DNA from: CAZLWA01 sp964563165
GTDB taxonomy: Bacteria > CLD3 > SB21
Direction of reading: 5' to 3'
DNA length: 58,460 nucleotides
NCBI GenBank assembly: GCA_964563165.1
Contig: CAZLWA010000069.1
Location: 1 to 58,460 of the forward strand
A program made the translations under genes and the position numbers. The notes beneath the pieces are model-generated. The model worked only from the letters and a program-made list of their open reading frames with translations, searched no databases and was not told where the DNA came from. Positions 42,571 to 52,914 of this stretch are shown here, one piece after another. Each line of letters starts with the position of its first letter. The first letter of the stretch is position 1.

Positions 42571-43767
42571 TCATGTTTTTTCAATCACGGACACATTGTT
42601 CTTCAATGCGATGAGCGAATAAAGAAAGCCGGCAAGCAATATCATTCCGGAAATCCAATACGGCGAAGCGATGCCGAGCGCCTCAAAAACATATCCTCCC
42701 AGAATCAATCCGAACATACGCGCCAAGTTGGAAAACGACTGCATCAATCCCAGGTTTCTTCCCTGCTGCGCTTCGGAAGTCTTTTTAGAAACGAGCCCGG
42801 ATAAGGCCGGCGTGATGATTCCGCCTCCGATAGCCATAATCGTAACCGAAATAAGCAACCCTGCGATCCGGTCGCTTGCGGCCAACAGCAACAAGCCTGC
42901 GGAGTTGACCAATATGCCCCAGATGATCATTTTCTCTTCGCCGACCCATTTGGATATGCGTCCGATCAATCCGCCTTGAATCGCCGCGCTGACAACACCT
43001 AAAAATCCGAAAATATATCCCGTCTCCCTGGTATGAAATTGAAATCTCCTTTCCATGAACAGTGCGAACGTGGCATACAGCATCGAAAATGCAAAATTGT
43101 AAATGGCGGACAGGTTGATCGTGACTCCGATCAATGGCGTTTTCAAAATTTGCAGAATATTTTCCGCACTTAATCTATTCTCCTCGCGCGATTCCTTTGC
43201 TTTGAATTTCGCCTCATCGGAAAGCGATTCCGGCAGAATGAACCATGCCGCGGCGCCGTTCAACAGCGCCAATCCCGCGGCGAAAAAAAGGGGCGCTTGA
43301 AATCCGTATTGCCCCAGGATCCCACCTATCACGGGCCCCAAAATAAATCCCAACCCAAAAGCCGCACCGAAGAGGCCCATGCCTTTGGACCGATTTTCTC
43401 TGGTCGTCACGTCTGCAATGTACGCCTGAATCGTCGTAAATTTTCCGGCAAAGGCCCCTCCGACAATTCTAGCGACAAACATCAGGGCTAACGAGTCTGC
43501 CAGTCCAAAGAGGATATACGAAAAGCCCGTTGCAAAAATGCATATGAGAATCACCGGACGGCGCCCGATCCGATCCGACAACACGCCCCATACCGGCGTA
43601 AATATGAATTGAACGATCAGATAAACCGATGTCAGTAATCCCACTATAAAGCCGTCGGCGCCGTACCGCTCGGCAAAATACGGGAGAATGGGAATGATAA
43701 TTCCGAATCCGATCATGTCGATAAGGGACGTAACAAAAATGATCGGCAGGTATTTTTTAGAATTCAT
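42571..43767 (-). CDS. MFS transporter, TetA-like
   Basis: This 398-residue transporter has twelve membrane helices. The first loop motif A is GVLSDRIGRRPVI and helix 5 has the antiporter motif C (GAAFGLGFILGPVIGG), both typical of drug:H+ antiporters of the TetA/multidrug type. A short central loop rich in charged residues (about 190-205) divides the two halves. Substrate is unknown. It begins 8 bases before the LOG gene ends and is followed by the mutase after 53 bases, so it is part of the long minus-strand unit. Confidence 0.9.
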   Translation of the reverse strand: MNSKKYLPIIFVTSLIDMIGFGIIIPILPYFAERYGADGFIVGLLTSVYLIVQFIFTPVWGVLSDRIGRRPVILICIFATGFSYILFGLADSLALMFVARIVGGAFAGKFTTIQAYIADVTTRENRSKGMGLFGAAFGLGFILGPVIGGILGQYGFQAPLFFAAGLALLNGAAAWFILPESLSDEAKFKAKESREENRLSAENILQILKTPLIGVTINLSAIYNFAFSMLYATFALFMERRFQFHTRETGYIFGFLGVVSAAIQGGLIGRISKWVGEEKMIIWGILVNSAGLLLLAASDRIAGLLISVTIMAIGGGIITPALSGLVSKKTSEAQQGRNLGLMQSFSNLARMFGLILGGYVFEALGIASPYWISGMILLAGFLYSLIALKNNVSVIEKT

Positions 43768-43774
43768 GGGGAGG

Positions 43775-44497
43775 TTACGGATGAACGGTTCTCTTTAGCG
43801 ACCTGTTTTTTTTCTTGCGATAAAATTCCTTGATATAGTGCACCGCATCGCGCGCATCATCCGTGACGTAGAACATGTTCAAATCTTCTTTCTTAATATT
43901 GTTTTCGTCCAGCATTTTGTCCTTCATCCACGTCAACAAGCCGCCCCAATATTCTTTGCCGATCATGACGATAGGGAACGGCTGAACTTTTTGCGTCTGA
44001 ATCAAGGTGAGCGACTCGTAAAATTCATCCAGCGTTCCGAAGCCGCCGGGCATTGCAATAAAGCCTCTGGCATATTTTACAAACATGACTTTTCTCACAA
44101 AAAAATAGTTGAATCGTGATTCCATCGTCACATACTCATTCGATTTCGCTTCGAAAGGAAGTTCAATGCTGAGACCTATCGATTTGCCGCCGGCCAATTT
44201 TGCACCTTTATTCGCCGCCTCCATGATTCCCGGGCCGCCTCCGGTAATAACAGCATAGCCTGCTTTCGCGAGCTCACGCCCGATATCTTCCGCTAATTTA
44301 TAATAGTGGGAATGACGCGAAGTTCGCGCCGATCCAAAAATTGAAACTGCCGGGCCGACTTTTTCCATTTTCTCAAACCCATCGACAAATTCCGCCATGA
44401 TTCTGAAAAGGCGCCACGGCTCTTCCTTCCGGTATGATTTGTCGGTCACTTCCGACAAGTCATCGTGCTGATTTACTTTTCGATTATTCTTTTTCAC
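43775..44497 (-). CDS. LOG-family protein (TIGR00730 type)
   Basis: The family is named after cytokinin nucleoside phosphohydrolases; bacterial members often act on nucleoside monophosphates. The 240-residue protein shows VSIFGSARTSRHSHYYKLAEDIGRELAK, then the two motifs that bind substrate: GGGPGIMEAANKGAKLAGGKSIG and MPGGFGTLDEFYESLTLIQ. The N-terminal 30 residues are charged. It is 33 bases after queF. The exact substrate is not known. Confidence 0.9.
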   Translation of the reverse strand: MKKNNRKVNQHDDLSEVTDKSYRKEEPWRLFRIMAEFVDGFEKMEKVGPAVSIFGSARTSRHSHYYKLAEDIGRELAKAGYAVITGGGPGIMEAANKGAKLAGGKSIGLSIELPFEAKSNEYVTMESRFNYFFVRKVMFVKYARGFIAMPGGFGTLDEFYESLTLIQTQKVQPFPIVMIGKEYWGGLLTWMKDKMLDENNIKKEDLNMFYVTDDARDAVHYIKEFYRKKKNRSLKRTVHP

Positions 44498-44530
44498 ACA
44501 GTCCTTCCGATGTTGATCAAATTAATGATA

Positions 44531-44974
44531 CTATTTCTTTTTCTTGTAGGAAGCGCTTGTAACCGTATGGACACCTCCGCGAATACTGTAGTCTGCGGTC
44601 ACCGTCATTTCCAGAGGCCCGCAGGCGTCCACGAGATCCGCCAGGACTCTCTGAGTCAAGTGCTCCTGAAAAATGCCGACGTTCCGATAAGAATACAAAT
44701 AATACTTAAATGAGCGCAATTCAATAATCTTTTTGTCGGGAACGTACTTCACCGTGATCTTCGCGAAATCCGGCAATCCTGACCACGGACATACGGCGGT
44801 AAATTCATCCGTATCTATGACAATCTCGGTGCGGCTTCCCGGGTACTCGTAGGTAAACGTTTCGAGAGATTCCGGATGAACGGCTTCGTACCCGTCAAAT
44901 TTGAATTTGAAATCGGGTTTCTTACTGAATGCGTTTATGTTTCTTTTCGCCGCCAATGTATCTTTCTTTTTCAT
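44531..44974 (-). CDS. queF: NADPH-dependent 7-cyano-7-deazaguanine reductase
   Basis: QueF reduces preQ0 to preQ1, which TGT then inserts in tRNA. The 147-residue protein is of the short (unimodular) type. The active-site cysteine lies in DEFTAVCPWSGLPDFAKITVKY, and the NADPH-binding ELRSFKYYLYSYRNVGIFQEHLTQRVLADL follows. Its presence shows that the organism runs the full pathway from preQ0 to queuosine rather than stopping at archaeosine-type products. It is 4 kb from queEDC and on the opposite strand. Confidence 0.95.
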   Translation of the reverse strand: MKKKDTLAAKRNINAFSKKPDFKFKFDGYEAVHPESLETFTYEYPGSRTEIVIDTDEFTAVCPWSGLPDFAKITVKYVPDKKIIELRSFKYYLYSYRNVGIFQEHLTQRVLADLVDACGPLEMTVTADYSIRGGVHTVTSASYKKKK

Positions 44975-45009
44975 TTATCTTCTGAACGGAAGTCGTGTAC
45001 CTCCGATCG

Positions 45010-45711
45010 TCAATTCAAAATGCACTCTAAAACCCTTTCCGTATCCGATAAATCGTTGAATGAAAAATCCGGTTGATACGCACTCAGTTCTTCTTCGCTG
45101 TGCCAGCCGGTAGCTACAGCCACGGAACACACATTGAGGTTTTTTCCGCACAGCACATCGCTCGGGCTGTCGCCGATAATAACAATTTCCTTTTCCTTGA
45201 AATAATGGCTATGCGCCTTGAAAGCACGTTGCACGGCAATCTGCGGCAACTCATTTCGGTCCATGGCATCGCTTCCGAAAGCGCCGACCGGGTCCCTGCC
45301 GTTAAAAAAGAAATGATCTATGCCGGCGCGTGATAATTTGATTCGCGCACCCCGGATCACGTTGCCGGTCAATAAACCGAGCACCGCACCTTCCCTTTTT
45401 TGCACCATTTCTAAAAGAGAACTGATTCCATTGAGAACCGTTATATCTTCAGCGTGCAGCCATTGATCAAGAAACGTCACATATTGCTCCAACGCGGAAT
45501 CCAGATTCGATGTAATGAAATCTTCATCCAATTGAGCCGATTTCATAACCTCGTATAAAATTTGCGGATCGGTCTTGCCGGAAAACGAGTACTGATCCGC
45601 CGGCCCGCGAGTGCCGTACACGAGCTCCATGGCTTTGCTGATCGCGCGGCGCGGCGCTTTGCCGCATTGGATCAGCGTTCCGTCAATATCGAAAAGGACC
45701 AGTTTTTTCAT
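45010..45711 (-). CDS. HAD-superfamily phosphatase (Gph/phosphoglycolate type)
   Basis: This 233-residue protein has HAD motif I DIDGTLIQ (about 6-13), a helical cap, motif II LLTGNV, and motifs III and IV in EIVIIGDSPSDVLCGKNLNV. This fits the phosphoglycolate phosphatase-like subfamily with an unknown substrate. The ATG at 45711 begins MKKLVLFDIDGTL and is preferred to the in-frame TTG at 45729, which has no ribosome site. It follows the lipoprotein gene by 39 bases. Confidence 0.87.
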   Translation of the reverse strand: MKKLVLFDIDGTLIQCGKAPRRAISKAMELVYGTRGPADQYSFSGKTDPQILYEVMKSAQLDEDFITSNLDSALEQYVTFLDQWLHAEDITVLNGISSLLEMVQKREGAVLGLLTGNVIRGARIKLSRAGIDHFFFNGRDPVGAFGSDAMDRNELPQIAVQRAFKAHSHYFKEKEIVIIGDSPSDVLCGKNLNVCSVAVATGWHSEEELSAYQPDFSFNDLSDTERVLECILN

Positions 45712-45750
45712 TTGCCCGCTTCGCCCCAAAAACCCCTATACGACACCGGT

Positions 45751-46254
45751 TCAATTTGAAATATTTTTATTCAGTACTTTGAGCGAGTAATCGTTGCGGG
45801 TAATTAACAATTGAATTTCTAGACTCACGGAGTCTCCTTCGACCTGCCAGATCTTATTTTCGAAATTGCCGTTCACGCGCTCGGATTTATCGGGCTCGCC
45901 GTAATAGCGCAGAATCATCGCCGATACGGAGTCCAAATCACCGCGTTCTGAGATGTAGTTCATTGAAAATAATTTGTCTCTCTCGGTAAATTCCAGATAA
46001 TAATCGCGGCCTTTGCGCCGGACGACTACAATTTTTCCGTCCGTCCTGCTGTTGAGAACCCATGAAATCCTGCTCCAGCTCGAATCTTTTCGAACCAGGG
46101 TATCCAGGGCTGCCGCAGGGATTCCCCATGCAATGGAATAGCATCCCCGGCGAAAGGGATACTGATCCGTGACATTTCTTTTGTGCCGGCATCCGGCCAT
46201 CAGAAGCACGATGAAAACAAACACGCAATAACAGAACCGACTCAAACATTCCAT
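45751..46254 (-). CDS. Small lipoprotein, unknown function
   Basis: This 167-residue protein has a signal peptide with lipobox LMAGC (Cys22), then a globular beta-rich domain (YSIAWGIPAAALDTLVRKD, SWVLNSRTDGKIVVVRRKGRDYYLEF). No family was recognised. It could be an envelope adaptor. It sits between cca and the HAD gene with gaps of 29 and 39 bases. Confidence 0.75.
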   Translation of the reverse strand: MECLSRFCYCVFVFIVLLMAGCRHKRNVTDQYPFRRGCYSIAWGIPAAALDTLVRKDSSWSRISWVLNSRTDGKIVVVRRKGRDYYLEFTERDKLFSMNYISERGDLDSVSAMILRYYGEPDKSERVNGNFENKIWQVEGDSVSLEIQLLITRNDYSLKVLNKNISN

Positions 46255-46283
46255 GGTATACGGCCGACCGATGACCGTGCGAA

Positions 46284-47693
46284 TTAACGGTTAATCTCCG
46301 AACGCTCATTAAGTATCGTGTCTTTATTCTTCATTAAATATTCATACGCCGCGTCATGTTCGTTGGGAATCAGGCCTTCCAGAATAGCCTCCTCGATTAT
46401 TTTTTTCAACGCGCCGACTTTCTTTCCGGGGGACAAATTGAACAGCGTCATGATCTCATCCCCGCTGATCGGCGGCCGAAACGCGCGCAGCCGGTCCTTT
46501 TCTTCCACTTCACGTACCCGGTCCAGGACGTGTTCGAAATTGCTTAAATGCTTTTTCGCACGTTCCTTATTACCCGATGTAATATCCGCACGGCACAGCG
46601 TGAGCAGGTCGTCTACGTCTTGACCGCTGTCGAAGATCAGCCGGCGAATGGCGCTGTCGGTGACCTCATCATCCACCAATTGGATCGGGCGCATGTGCAT
46701 GCGAACAATATTCGCCGCATACATATAGAAATCCGTCGGCAGTTTCATCTTTTTTCCAATGCCTCTCACCATTCGCGCCCCGACTTCCTCGTGCCCATGA
46801 AAGGTCCATCCGGTGCCTTCAATGAATTTTTTTGTTCGTGGTTTCCCAATGTCATGCAATAAAGCCGCGAAACGCAACCGCAGGTCATCCGTTGTTTCCG
46901 CAATATTGTCCAAGACCTTCAGCGTGTGCTTAAAAACGTCTTTGTGCAAGAATCCCTGCTGCTGTTCCACACCGCACAATGCCTCCATCTCGGGAAGAAC
47001 AAATTTTAACAATCCGCTTTCCTGCAGCAAATACAGGCCCACCGAAGGTTTCGGGCTGCCCAATATTTTTAAAAATTCATCCGAAATCCGCTCCTGAGAA
47101 ACAATGGGCATCCGTTCCGAATTACGGAGCATACCCTCCCACGTTTTTTTGTCGATTTCAAATTGCAATTGCGATGCAAAACGAATCGCCCGCATCATAC
47201 GCAGCGGATCGTCAGAAAAAGTTTCGTCCGGATCCAGGGGCGTCTTCAAAATCTTGTTCTTTAAATCCTCCTGGCCGTTGAATAAATCGATCCGGGCTCC
47301 GTAGGATTTCTCATTGATGCTCATTGCGATCGCGTTAACAGTAAAATCCCGGCGCGCCAGGTCGCTTTGCAGGTCCGCCGCCTGCACGGCGGGATTACGC
47401 GACTCGCTGTGGTAGCTTTCGCGGCGGGCGCCGACGAACTCGACCTTCAAATCGCCGTATTCCGCTCCCATAGGCAGCATGGCCGTTCCGAAATTCTGAT
47501 AAACGACCAGCGTACGGATATTGAAATGTTTCGCGACGTTCTCGGCAAATTCAATTCCATCGCCGATCACCATGATATCAAAATCTTTGACCGCGCGTTT
47601 CAGAAGCGTGTCACGGACATAACCGCCGACGACATACGCTTCGACCGTCAAGCGATCCGCGATCAAGCCGATTTGTTTGATTAATGCTTCCAT
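46284..47693 (-). CDS. cca: tRNA nucleotidyltransferase (CCA-adding or A-adding) with HD domain
   Basis: This class II nucleotidyltransferase adds CCA (or its last A) to tRNA 3' ends. The 469-residue protein has YVVGGYVRDTLLKRAVKDFDIMVIGD with the catalytic Asp pair, the template motif (ARRDFTVNAIAMSIN, DPLRMMRAIRFASQLQF), and a C-terminal HD domain (ALLHDIGKP, HGHEEVG). The two tRNAs of this window lack encoded CCA, so the organism needs it. Start ATG at 47693 shares its A with the TGA of the upstream ABC gene; the in-frame TTG three bases earlier is less likely. Confidence 0.92.
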   Translation of the reverse strand: MEALIKQIGLIADRLTVEAYVVGGYVRDTLLKRAVKDFDIMVIGDGIEFAENVAKHFNIRTLVVYQNFGTAMLPMGAEYGDLKVEFVGARRESYHSESRNPAVQAADLQSDLARRDFTVNAIAMSINEKSYGARIDLFNGQEDLKNKILKTPLDPDETFSDDPLRMMRAIRFASQLQFEIDKKTWEGMLRNSERMPIVSQERISDEFLKILGSPKPSVGLYLLQESGLLKFVLPEMEALCGVEQQQGFLHKDVFKHTLKVLDNIAETTDDLRLRFAALLHDIGKPRTKKFIEGTGWTFHGHEEVGARMVRGIGKKMKLPTDFYMYAANIVRMHMRPIQLVDDEVTDSAIRRLIFDSGQDVDDLLTLCRADITSGNKERAKKHLSNFEHVLDRVREVEEKDRLRAFRPPISGDEIMTLFNLSPGKKVGALKKIIEEAILEGLIPNEHDAAYEYLMKNKDTILNERSEINR

Positions 47694-48763
47694 CAATAGA
47701 TCCTCTGCCCGTCGTCCGGTCCAAAGAAATACATTTTTTCCTGAGCCGGATTTAAAAAGAACTTGTTCCCGATCTCTGACCTCTCAACCCGTCGCTGCGT
47801 TCTTACAATAATCTGATTTCCATTCATATCAAAATACAAATGATTCTCACTGCCCAGGTGCTCCACGAATTTCAATTGTCCGGTCCATCCGCCGGCGTGT
47901 TGGCTGATCTCAATGTGTTCCGGCCGGATACCGAGGAGACAATTTCTAACCTCAGGAACCTCACGGATTAATTTTATCCGCTGGTTGCCGCTGACAAAGA
48001 AAAGGTCGGAAGTCATCTCCCCTTTCAGAAAATTCATCGCCGGCGTGCCGATAAATTCCGCGACAAATCTGTTTTTCGGATGTTCATAAATATCATTGGG
48101 GCTTCCCTGCTGCTGGATCTTTCCGCCATGCATCACGATCATGGTGTCGGCCATCGTCATCGCTTCGACCTGGTCGTGGGTCACATAGATCATCGTCCAG
48201 CCCAGTTCGTCGCGCAATTTCATCAACTCCATTCGCAACTCCACACGTAATTTCGTGTCCAGATTGCTCAACGGTTCATCCAGTAAAAATATCTTCGGCT
48301 TCCGCACGATCGCCCTCCCTACGGCAACGCGCTGGCGCTGCCCTCCGGAAAGCGCGTGGGGCCTGCGTTCCAAATACGAAGTCAATTGCAGGATCGCGGC
48401 CGCTTCGTGCACGCGTTTCTTGATTTCATCTTTCGGAAAAGAATTCACCCGCAACCCAAATGCCATGTTATCAAACACCGACATATGTGGATAGAGCGCG
48501 TAGTTCTGAAACACCATCGCGGTATCACGCGCCTTTGGCGGCAATGCATTCACCGGTTTTCCGTCGATCAAGATGGTGCCGCCGCTGATCTCTTCAAGTC
48601 CGGCAATCATGCGGAGCGTGGTCGTCTTCCCGCATCCGGACGGGCCGACCAGCACCGATGTCGTTTTGTCCTCGACCGTAAAACTAATATCGCTCACGGC
48701 GGTCACGGGGGTGTTTTTGGCAGAATAAATCTTGGAAACCGATCGGAGTTCGACATGCGCCAT
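47693..48763 (-). CDS. ABC transporter ATPase, UgpC/MalK/MsmK type
   Basis: This 356-residue ATPase is of the sugar-import (CUT1) kind. Walker A GPSGCGKTTT (about 38-47), Q-loop FQNYALYPHMSVFDNMAFGL, signature LSGGQRQRVAVGRA, Walker B IFLLDEPLSNLD and H-loop YVTHDQVEAMT are all present. A C-terminal regulatory TOBE domain (about 240-350) with GIRPEHIEI completes it. No permease or binding-protein gene is beside it, so it may serve several importers, as MsmK does. It overlaps cca by one base (TGATG). Confidence 0.92.
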   Translation of the reverse strand: MAHVELRSVSKIYSAKNTPVTAVSDISFTVEDKTTSVLVGPSGCGKTTTLRMIAGLEEISGGTILIDGKPVNALPPKARDTAMVFQNYALYPHMSVFDNMAFGLRVNSFPKDEIKKRVHEAAAILQLTSYLERRPHALSGGQRQRVAVGRAIVRKPKIFLLDEPLSNLDTKLRVELRMELMKLRDELGWTMIYVTHDQVEAMTMADTMIVMHGGKIQQQGSPNDIYEHPKNRFVAEFIGTPAMNFLKGEMTSDLFFVSGNQRIKLIREVPEVRNCLLGIRPEHIEISQHAGGWTGQLKFVEHLGSENHLYFDMNGNQIIVRTQRRVERSEIGNKFFLNPAQEKMYFFGPDDGQRIY

Positions 48764-48773
48764 GAATACCCGT

Positions 48774-49081
48774 TTATTTTTCGCCCGGGGAGAAAAAATC
48801 GATCTGCGCTTTTTTTTTCTCGATCTTACGGATCCGGTTTTGTTTGTTTAGAAATTTCTGCTCCAATACACCGGTGTCGCCGGAAAAATCACTCAAAAAC
48901 TTTTGAATCGCATTTAGGATCTTGTCCGGCTGGGCGCCCGCCAGCAGGTCGCGCTGGATTTCAAGCATATTTTCCGCTATGAGTTTCGCCTCTCGCTCGC
49001 TCATTTCCATTCGCTCTTGAACGAACGCGGTGAGCAGGATTTTGTCCGATTCCGTATCCGTTTCATTCTTTTTCATGGATA

Positions 49082-49085
<4 letters not shown>
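48774..49085 (-). CDS. Small helical protein, unknown
   Basis: This 103-residue acidic to basic protein is almost entirely helical (TDSEDKILLTAFVQERMEMSEREAKLIAENMLEIQRD is near its start, in segments). No membrane helix or known domain is seen. It overlaps the end of moxR by four bases (ATGA) and is followed by the ABC ATPase after 10 bases, so it is likely co-translated with moxR and might be its partner. Confidence 0.6.
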
Positions 49086-50131
<1,046 letters not shown>

Positions 50132-50157
50132 GAATAGCCTTTCAAAAATATTGCAGT

Positions 50158-50526
50158 CTAATTCTGTTTTTCCACCACCGCGTCATCCGCATTCGTCCAT
50201 CCGTTCTCTTCATGCCACCAATGCGACGCGCAATTCGGGCACTGAAATAATTTTTTCGTTTTGGACTGATTTTCAATTTCTTTCAGCGATCGCAGCTCAA
50301 TAACAGGAGGCCCTAATTTTCTTCGCAATTGAAACTGTTCATACGGTTTGATGCGCTGCCACTGTCCGCCGGCAGAATGATTCGAGTCGAATTTAGCGAA
50401 AGCCCAACACACCGTGCATTGAAAAATTTGAACGCCCTCTGCCTCTTCCATTAAGGTCAAAAGACTCTTGGTACGCGCAAGGTACAGCGCGTCGCTCCAA
50501 TAAAATTTTTCTTTGGAATGAATCAT
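50158..50526 (-). CDS. Zinc-ribbon-like small protein
   Basis: This 122-residue protein has two CXXC pairs, FQCTVCWAF (about 36-44) and LFQCPNCASHW (about 93-103), separated by about 55 residues. Two CXXC knuckles at such a distance can form a zinc site or a redox pair. The rest is charged with aromatic residues (QWQRIKPYEQFQL). No family was recognised. It has a strong promoter and begins the unit that runs on into moxR, 26 bases away. Confidence 0.65.
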   Translation of the reverse strand: MIHSKEKFYWSDALYLARTKSLLTLMEEAEGVQIFQCTVCWAFAKFDSNHSAGGQWQRIKPYEQFQLRRKLGPPVIELRSLKEIENQSKTKKLFQCPNCASHWWHEENGWTNADDAVVEKQN

Positions 50527-50553
50527 AGCCCGAACGTGTTTCGAAACAGGTGA

Positions 50554-50582
50554 AGTATAGCGATTTGACCCGCCAAAATCAA
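50554..50582 (-). promoter_or_regulatory. Promoter of the zinc-ribbon/moxR unit
   Basis: Minus-strand TTGATT (50582-50577), 17-base spacer, TATACT (50559-50554), 28 bases before the ATG. It begins directly behind the terminator of the upstream MuiA gene. Confidence 0.7.
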
Positions 50583-50583
50583 T

Positions 50584-50608
50584 AAAAAAGCCCCGCGGTG
50601 CGGGGCTT
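50584..50608 (-). terminator. Rho-independent terminator of the lpxK-to-MuiA unit
   Basis: A 9-bp stem (AAGCCCCGC/GCGGGGCTT) with a 3-base loop is followed on the minus strand by six T. It lies 40 bases after the MuiA stop. Confidence 0.92.
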
Positions 50609-50647
50609 CACAGATATCAACAGCCGGAAGGAATGACGGGAAAAGAC

Positions 50648-52363
50648 TTATAACCCATCGATCTGGATATCTTTCCCGTATTCCACGTTGTATTTGATGC
50701 GCAATTCGATCTTCTGCTTCGGCTTGATCCGCAAGCGCCATTCGACGATGCCGTTGCCTTTCTTTTCGATCACGCCGTTCGGGTGCAATGCGGTCGACTT
50801 GTCTTTCTCGAATTCGGGCAGCACCGCTTCTATTTTGATCCGTTCATCCTGAGAGACGGGCCACTGATCCTGCACCGTAATCGTATCTTCCGTTTTTTTG
50901 AAACTCTCTATCGTGATCTTATACTCAAAACTTTTTTTCGTACTCTTGCTGAAAAAGCCTTTTTCTGCCTGATAGTCCTTCACCTGCTCGCGTTTGACAC
51001 GGATGCCCTCGTCAATTCCCAGGAACACATTGAATTTCTCCGTGGGAATAACGGTGTTCATACGGCTCGTTCCGACAAAACTGTTTCCAAAAAAAACGTT
51101 AGCCTGACCAGCTATGAACGGAACGTCCGTCGTGTTTTCGATTTGGGCCTTCAAGTAAGCCAATTCAGCGAGTTTAGGAGCGGTCGAATAAGCAAACTCC
51201 GACTTGAGCGATGCGACTGAAATCAGTACTTTGTGATCAAAATTGTCGGATGGAATCGTCGCGCGTTTACCGATCTTGAAAACAACGGATGTGGATTTGG
51301 TTTCGACCAAAGCATTTTCCACCTGCAGGGCCTGCATTTCTTCTTTGGCCACTTCCGCTTCGTAAGCCTTATCCGACTTTTTTCCTGAACGCATCGCGGA
51401 TTTCGCTGCTCCCGCTCCGGAAGCCGCCCCAAGGCCGCCGATCTGATCCAGAGCCCCATCCAAACTTCCGTAATAGTTGGGGTTGTATACGCTCAGGTAC
51501 CACGCGCTCAGTTGCGGCATAGATCCGGAAATATTCGGGCGGGCGGTGGAGATCGCCATCGTGACATTCTTCCAGTCTTCGCCGGTCGTTTGTGAGATCA
51601 TGGCATAATACACGAACTCCACGTTTTTGTCATCCGGAGATACACGCACGTCATACACCGGATACCAGCGCGCGCCGGCAATAACATAAGCCAAATCAAA
51701 TTTCATGGTCCCCGCTTTTCCTACGGAAACGCTCAGCACAATTTTTTTCTTGGTCGAACGCGAATAACCGGATAACTGATTGATCTGGTTTTGCAAATTG
51801 GACTTCTTCGCATTCATGTCGCTTTTCTTTTTTTCCAATGACCGTATTTCAACGTTCAGTTTCTCCACATTGGAATCGTAAAACAAGAATAATTTATTCC
51901 AATCTTCAAACGTCGGTTTAGGCGTTTCCTTGTCTTTGCCTTGCCCGGTCACGTTGAGCTTGATAAGTTCCAGCAATTCCTTTTCTTTTGCCAGCAGCGA
52001 CAACCGGTCGGTGTAAATTTTTTCTTCGGAAACGATAGAAGCAAGCTGCTCCTGCAGATCCTTAAGCCTGTTTGTCGGAAGCGTGTCGATGTAATCGGTT
52101 TCGATCTTGATGTCGGTAATCTTCGCCGAGGCGGTTCCCGAACCGTTCACCCGCAGCGATTGATCCAGCAGAGCATACGGCAGGTCTTTGACGGTCAGCT
52201 CGTATTCGCCCTCATAGAGCGTCATTTCCGCACTGCGCGTGACTTCCGCGCGATCGCTGTACAGGGTAACGCCGCTGATGTCGGTTGCCATGTTATTTTT
52301 TTGTTGGGCAAATAAAGTAGCCCACGAAAGGATGGCGGCACAACTCACAATAATCGTTTTCAT
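50648..52363 (-). CDS. MuiA-like protein (DUF4139, mucoidy inhibitor A family)
   Basis: This 571-residue exported protein has a signal peptide (MKTIIVSCAAILSWATLFAQ), an N-terminal DUF4140-like segment (VTLYSDRAEVTRSAEMTLYEGEYELTVKDLP), a long coiled coil (about 85-205), then a DUF4139 domain (about 206-565) with VGKAGTMKFDLAYVIAGARWYPVYDVRV. The family is found across bacteria and its molecular role is unknown. It has the good ribosome site AGGAG and ends in the 50584-50608 terminator. It is the last gene of the envelope unit. Confidence 0.9.
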   Translation of the reverse strand: MKTIIVSCAAILSWATLFAQQKNNMATDISGVTLYSDRAEVTRSAEMTLYEGEYELTVKDLPYALLDQSLRVNGSGTASAKITDIKIETDYIDTLPTNRLKDLQEQLASIVSEEKIYTDRLSLLAKEKELLELIKLNVTGQGKDKETPKPTFEDWNKLFLFYDSNVEKLNVEIRSLEKKKSDMNAKKSNLQNQINQLSGYSRSTKKKIVLSVSVGKAGTMKFDLAYVIAGARWYPVYDVRVSPDDKNVEFVYYAMISQTTGEDWKNVTMAISTARPNISGSMPQLSAWYLSVYNPNYYGSLDGALDQIGGLGAASGAGAAKSAMRSGKKSDKAYEAEVAKEEMQALQVENALVETKSTSVVFKIGKRATIPSDNFDHKVLISVASLKSEFAYSTAPKLAELAYLKAQIENTTDVPFIAGQANVFFGNSFVGTSRMNTVIPTEKFNVFLGIDEGIRVKREQVKDYQAEKGFFSKSTKKSFEYKITIESFKKTEDTITVQDQWPVSQDERIKIEAVLPEFEKDKSTALHPNGVIEKKGNGIVEWRLRIKPKQKIELRIKYNVEYGKDIQIDGL

Positions 52364-52422
52364 GATAGTCTCCTCTTTTACAAGCCCATTTTCAGCGGTC
52401 GCCTGACCTATATTCGCATTTC

Positions 52423-52899
52423 TTAAGAACCAAATTTAAAAATCGCAGTAATTACAGTGATCCCGAGCAGTGTGATCGTTATCACAGAAAACAGTTTCCA
52501 GGATCGCACCAGTTCCTGAAAAGCCGCTTCATCGGAGCTCTCAAACGGATTTTTTTCCATCAACGCATTTGCCTTTTTGAACTTGCTCCAACCCATATGC
52601 GAAAAGCCTGCGGCGATAAGAGCGGCGGTGATTTTAACATGGACAAAAATACGCGGAAGGAACCAGTCCATGCCATGAAAAACAATCATGCCGGCCCCGG
52701 TAATTAAGACCATTGACAAACCGATATTCAGAAAAGTCTTATTCACGCGGCCGACAATATCCATGGCGAATTGCCTGGGCTCGGGGGCATTGTTCTCAAC
52801 AATATCCGCAAGATACACGTAGGGTATCAACACCGAGCCGGCCCACAGCATAATTCCAAAAACGTGCAGCACCAGGAACGCGGGAATCAGAATTTCCAT
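52423..52899 (-). CDS. CopD-like four-helix membrane protein
   Basis: This 158-residue protein has four hydrophobic helices, with a conserved His early in the first (FLVLHVFGIMLWAGS). The pattern of helix 1 LHVFGIMLWAG, then a helix near LSMVLITGAGMIVFHGMDW and HVKITAALIAAGFSH resembles CopD/HemJ-type proteins that bind haem or copper. Function is uncertain. The ATG at 52899 is used because AGGAG lies 6 bases before it; the in-frame TTG at 52905 would overlap that site. Between it and the Memo gene lies the heptamer repeat. Confidence 0.72.
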   Translation of the reverse strand: MEILIPAFLVLHVFGIMLWAGSVLIPYVYLADIVENNAPEPRQFAMDIVGRVNKTFLNIGLSMVLITGAGMIVFHGMDWFLPRIFVHVKITAALIAAGFSHMGWSKFKKANALMEKNPFESSDEAAFQELVRSWKLFSVITITLLGITVITAIFKFGS

Positions 52900-52914
52900 G
52901 ATCAACTCCTACTA

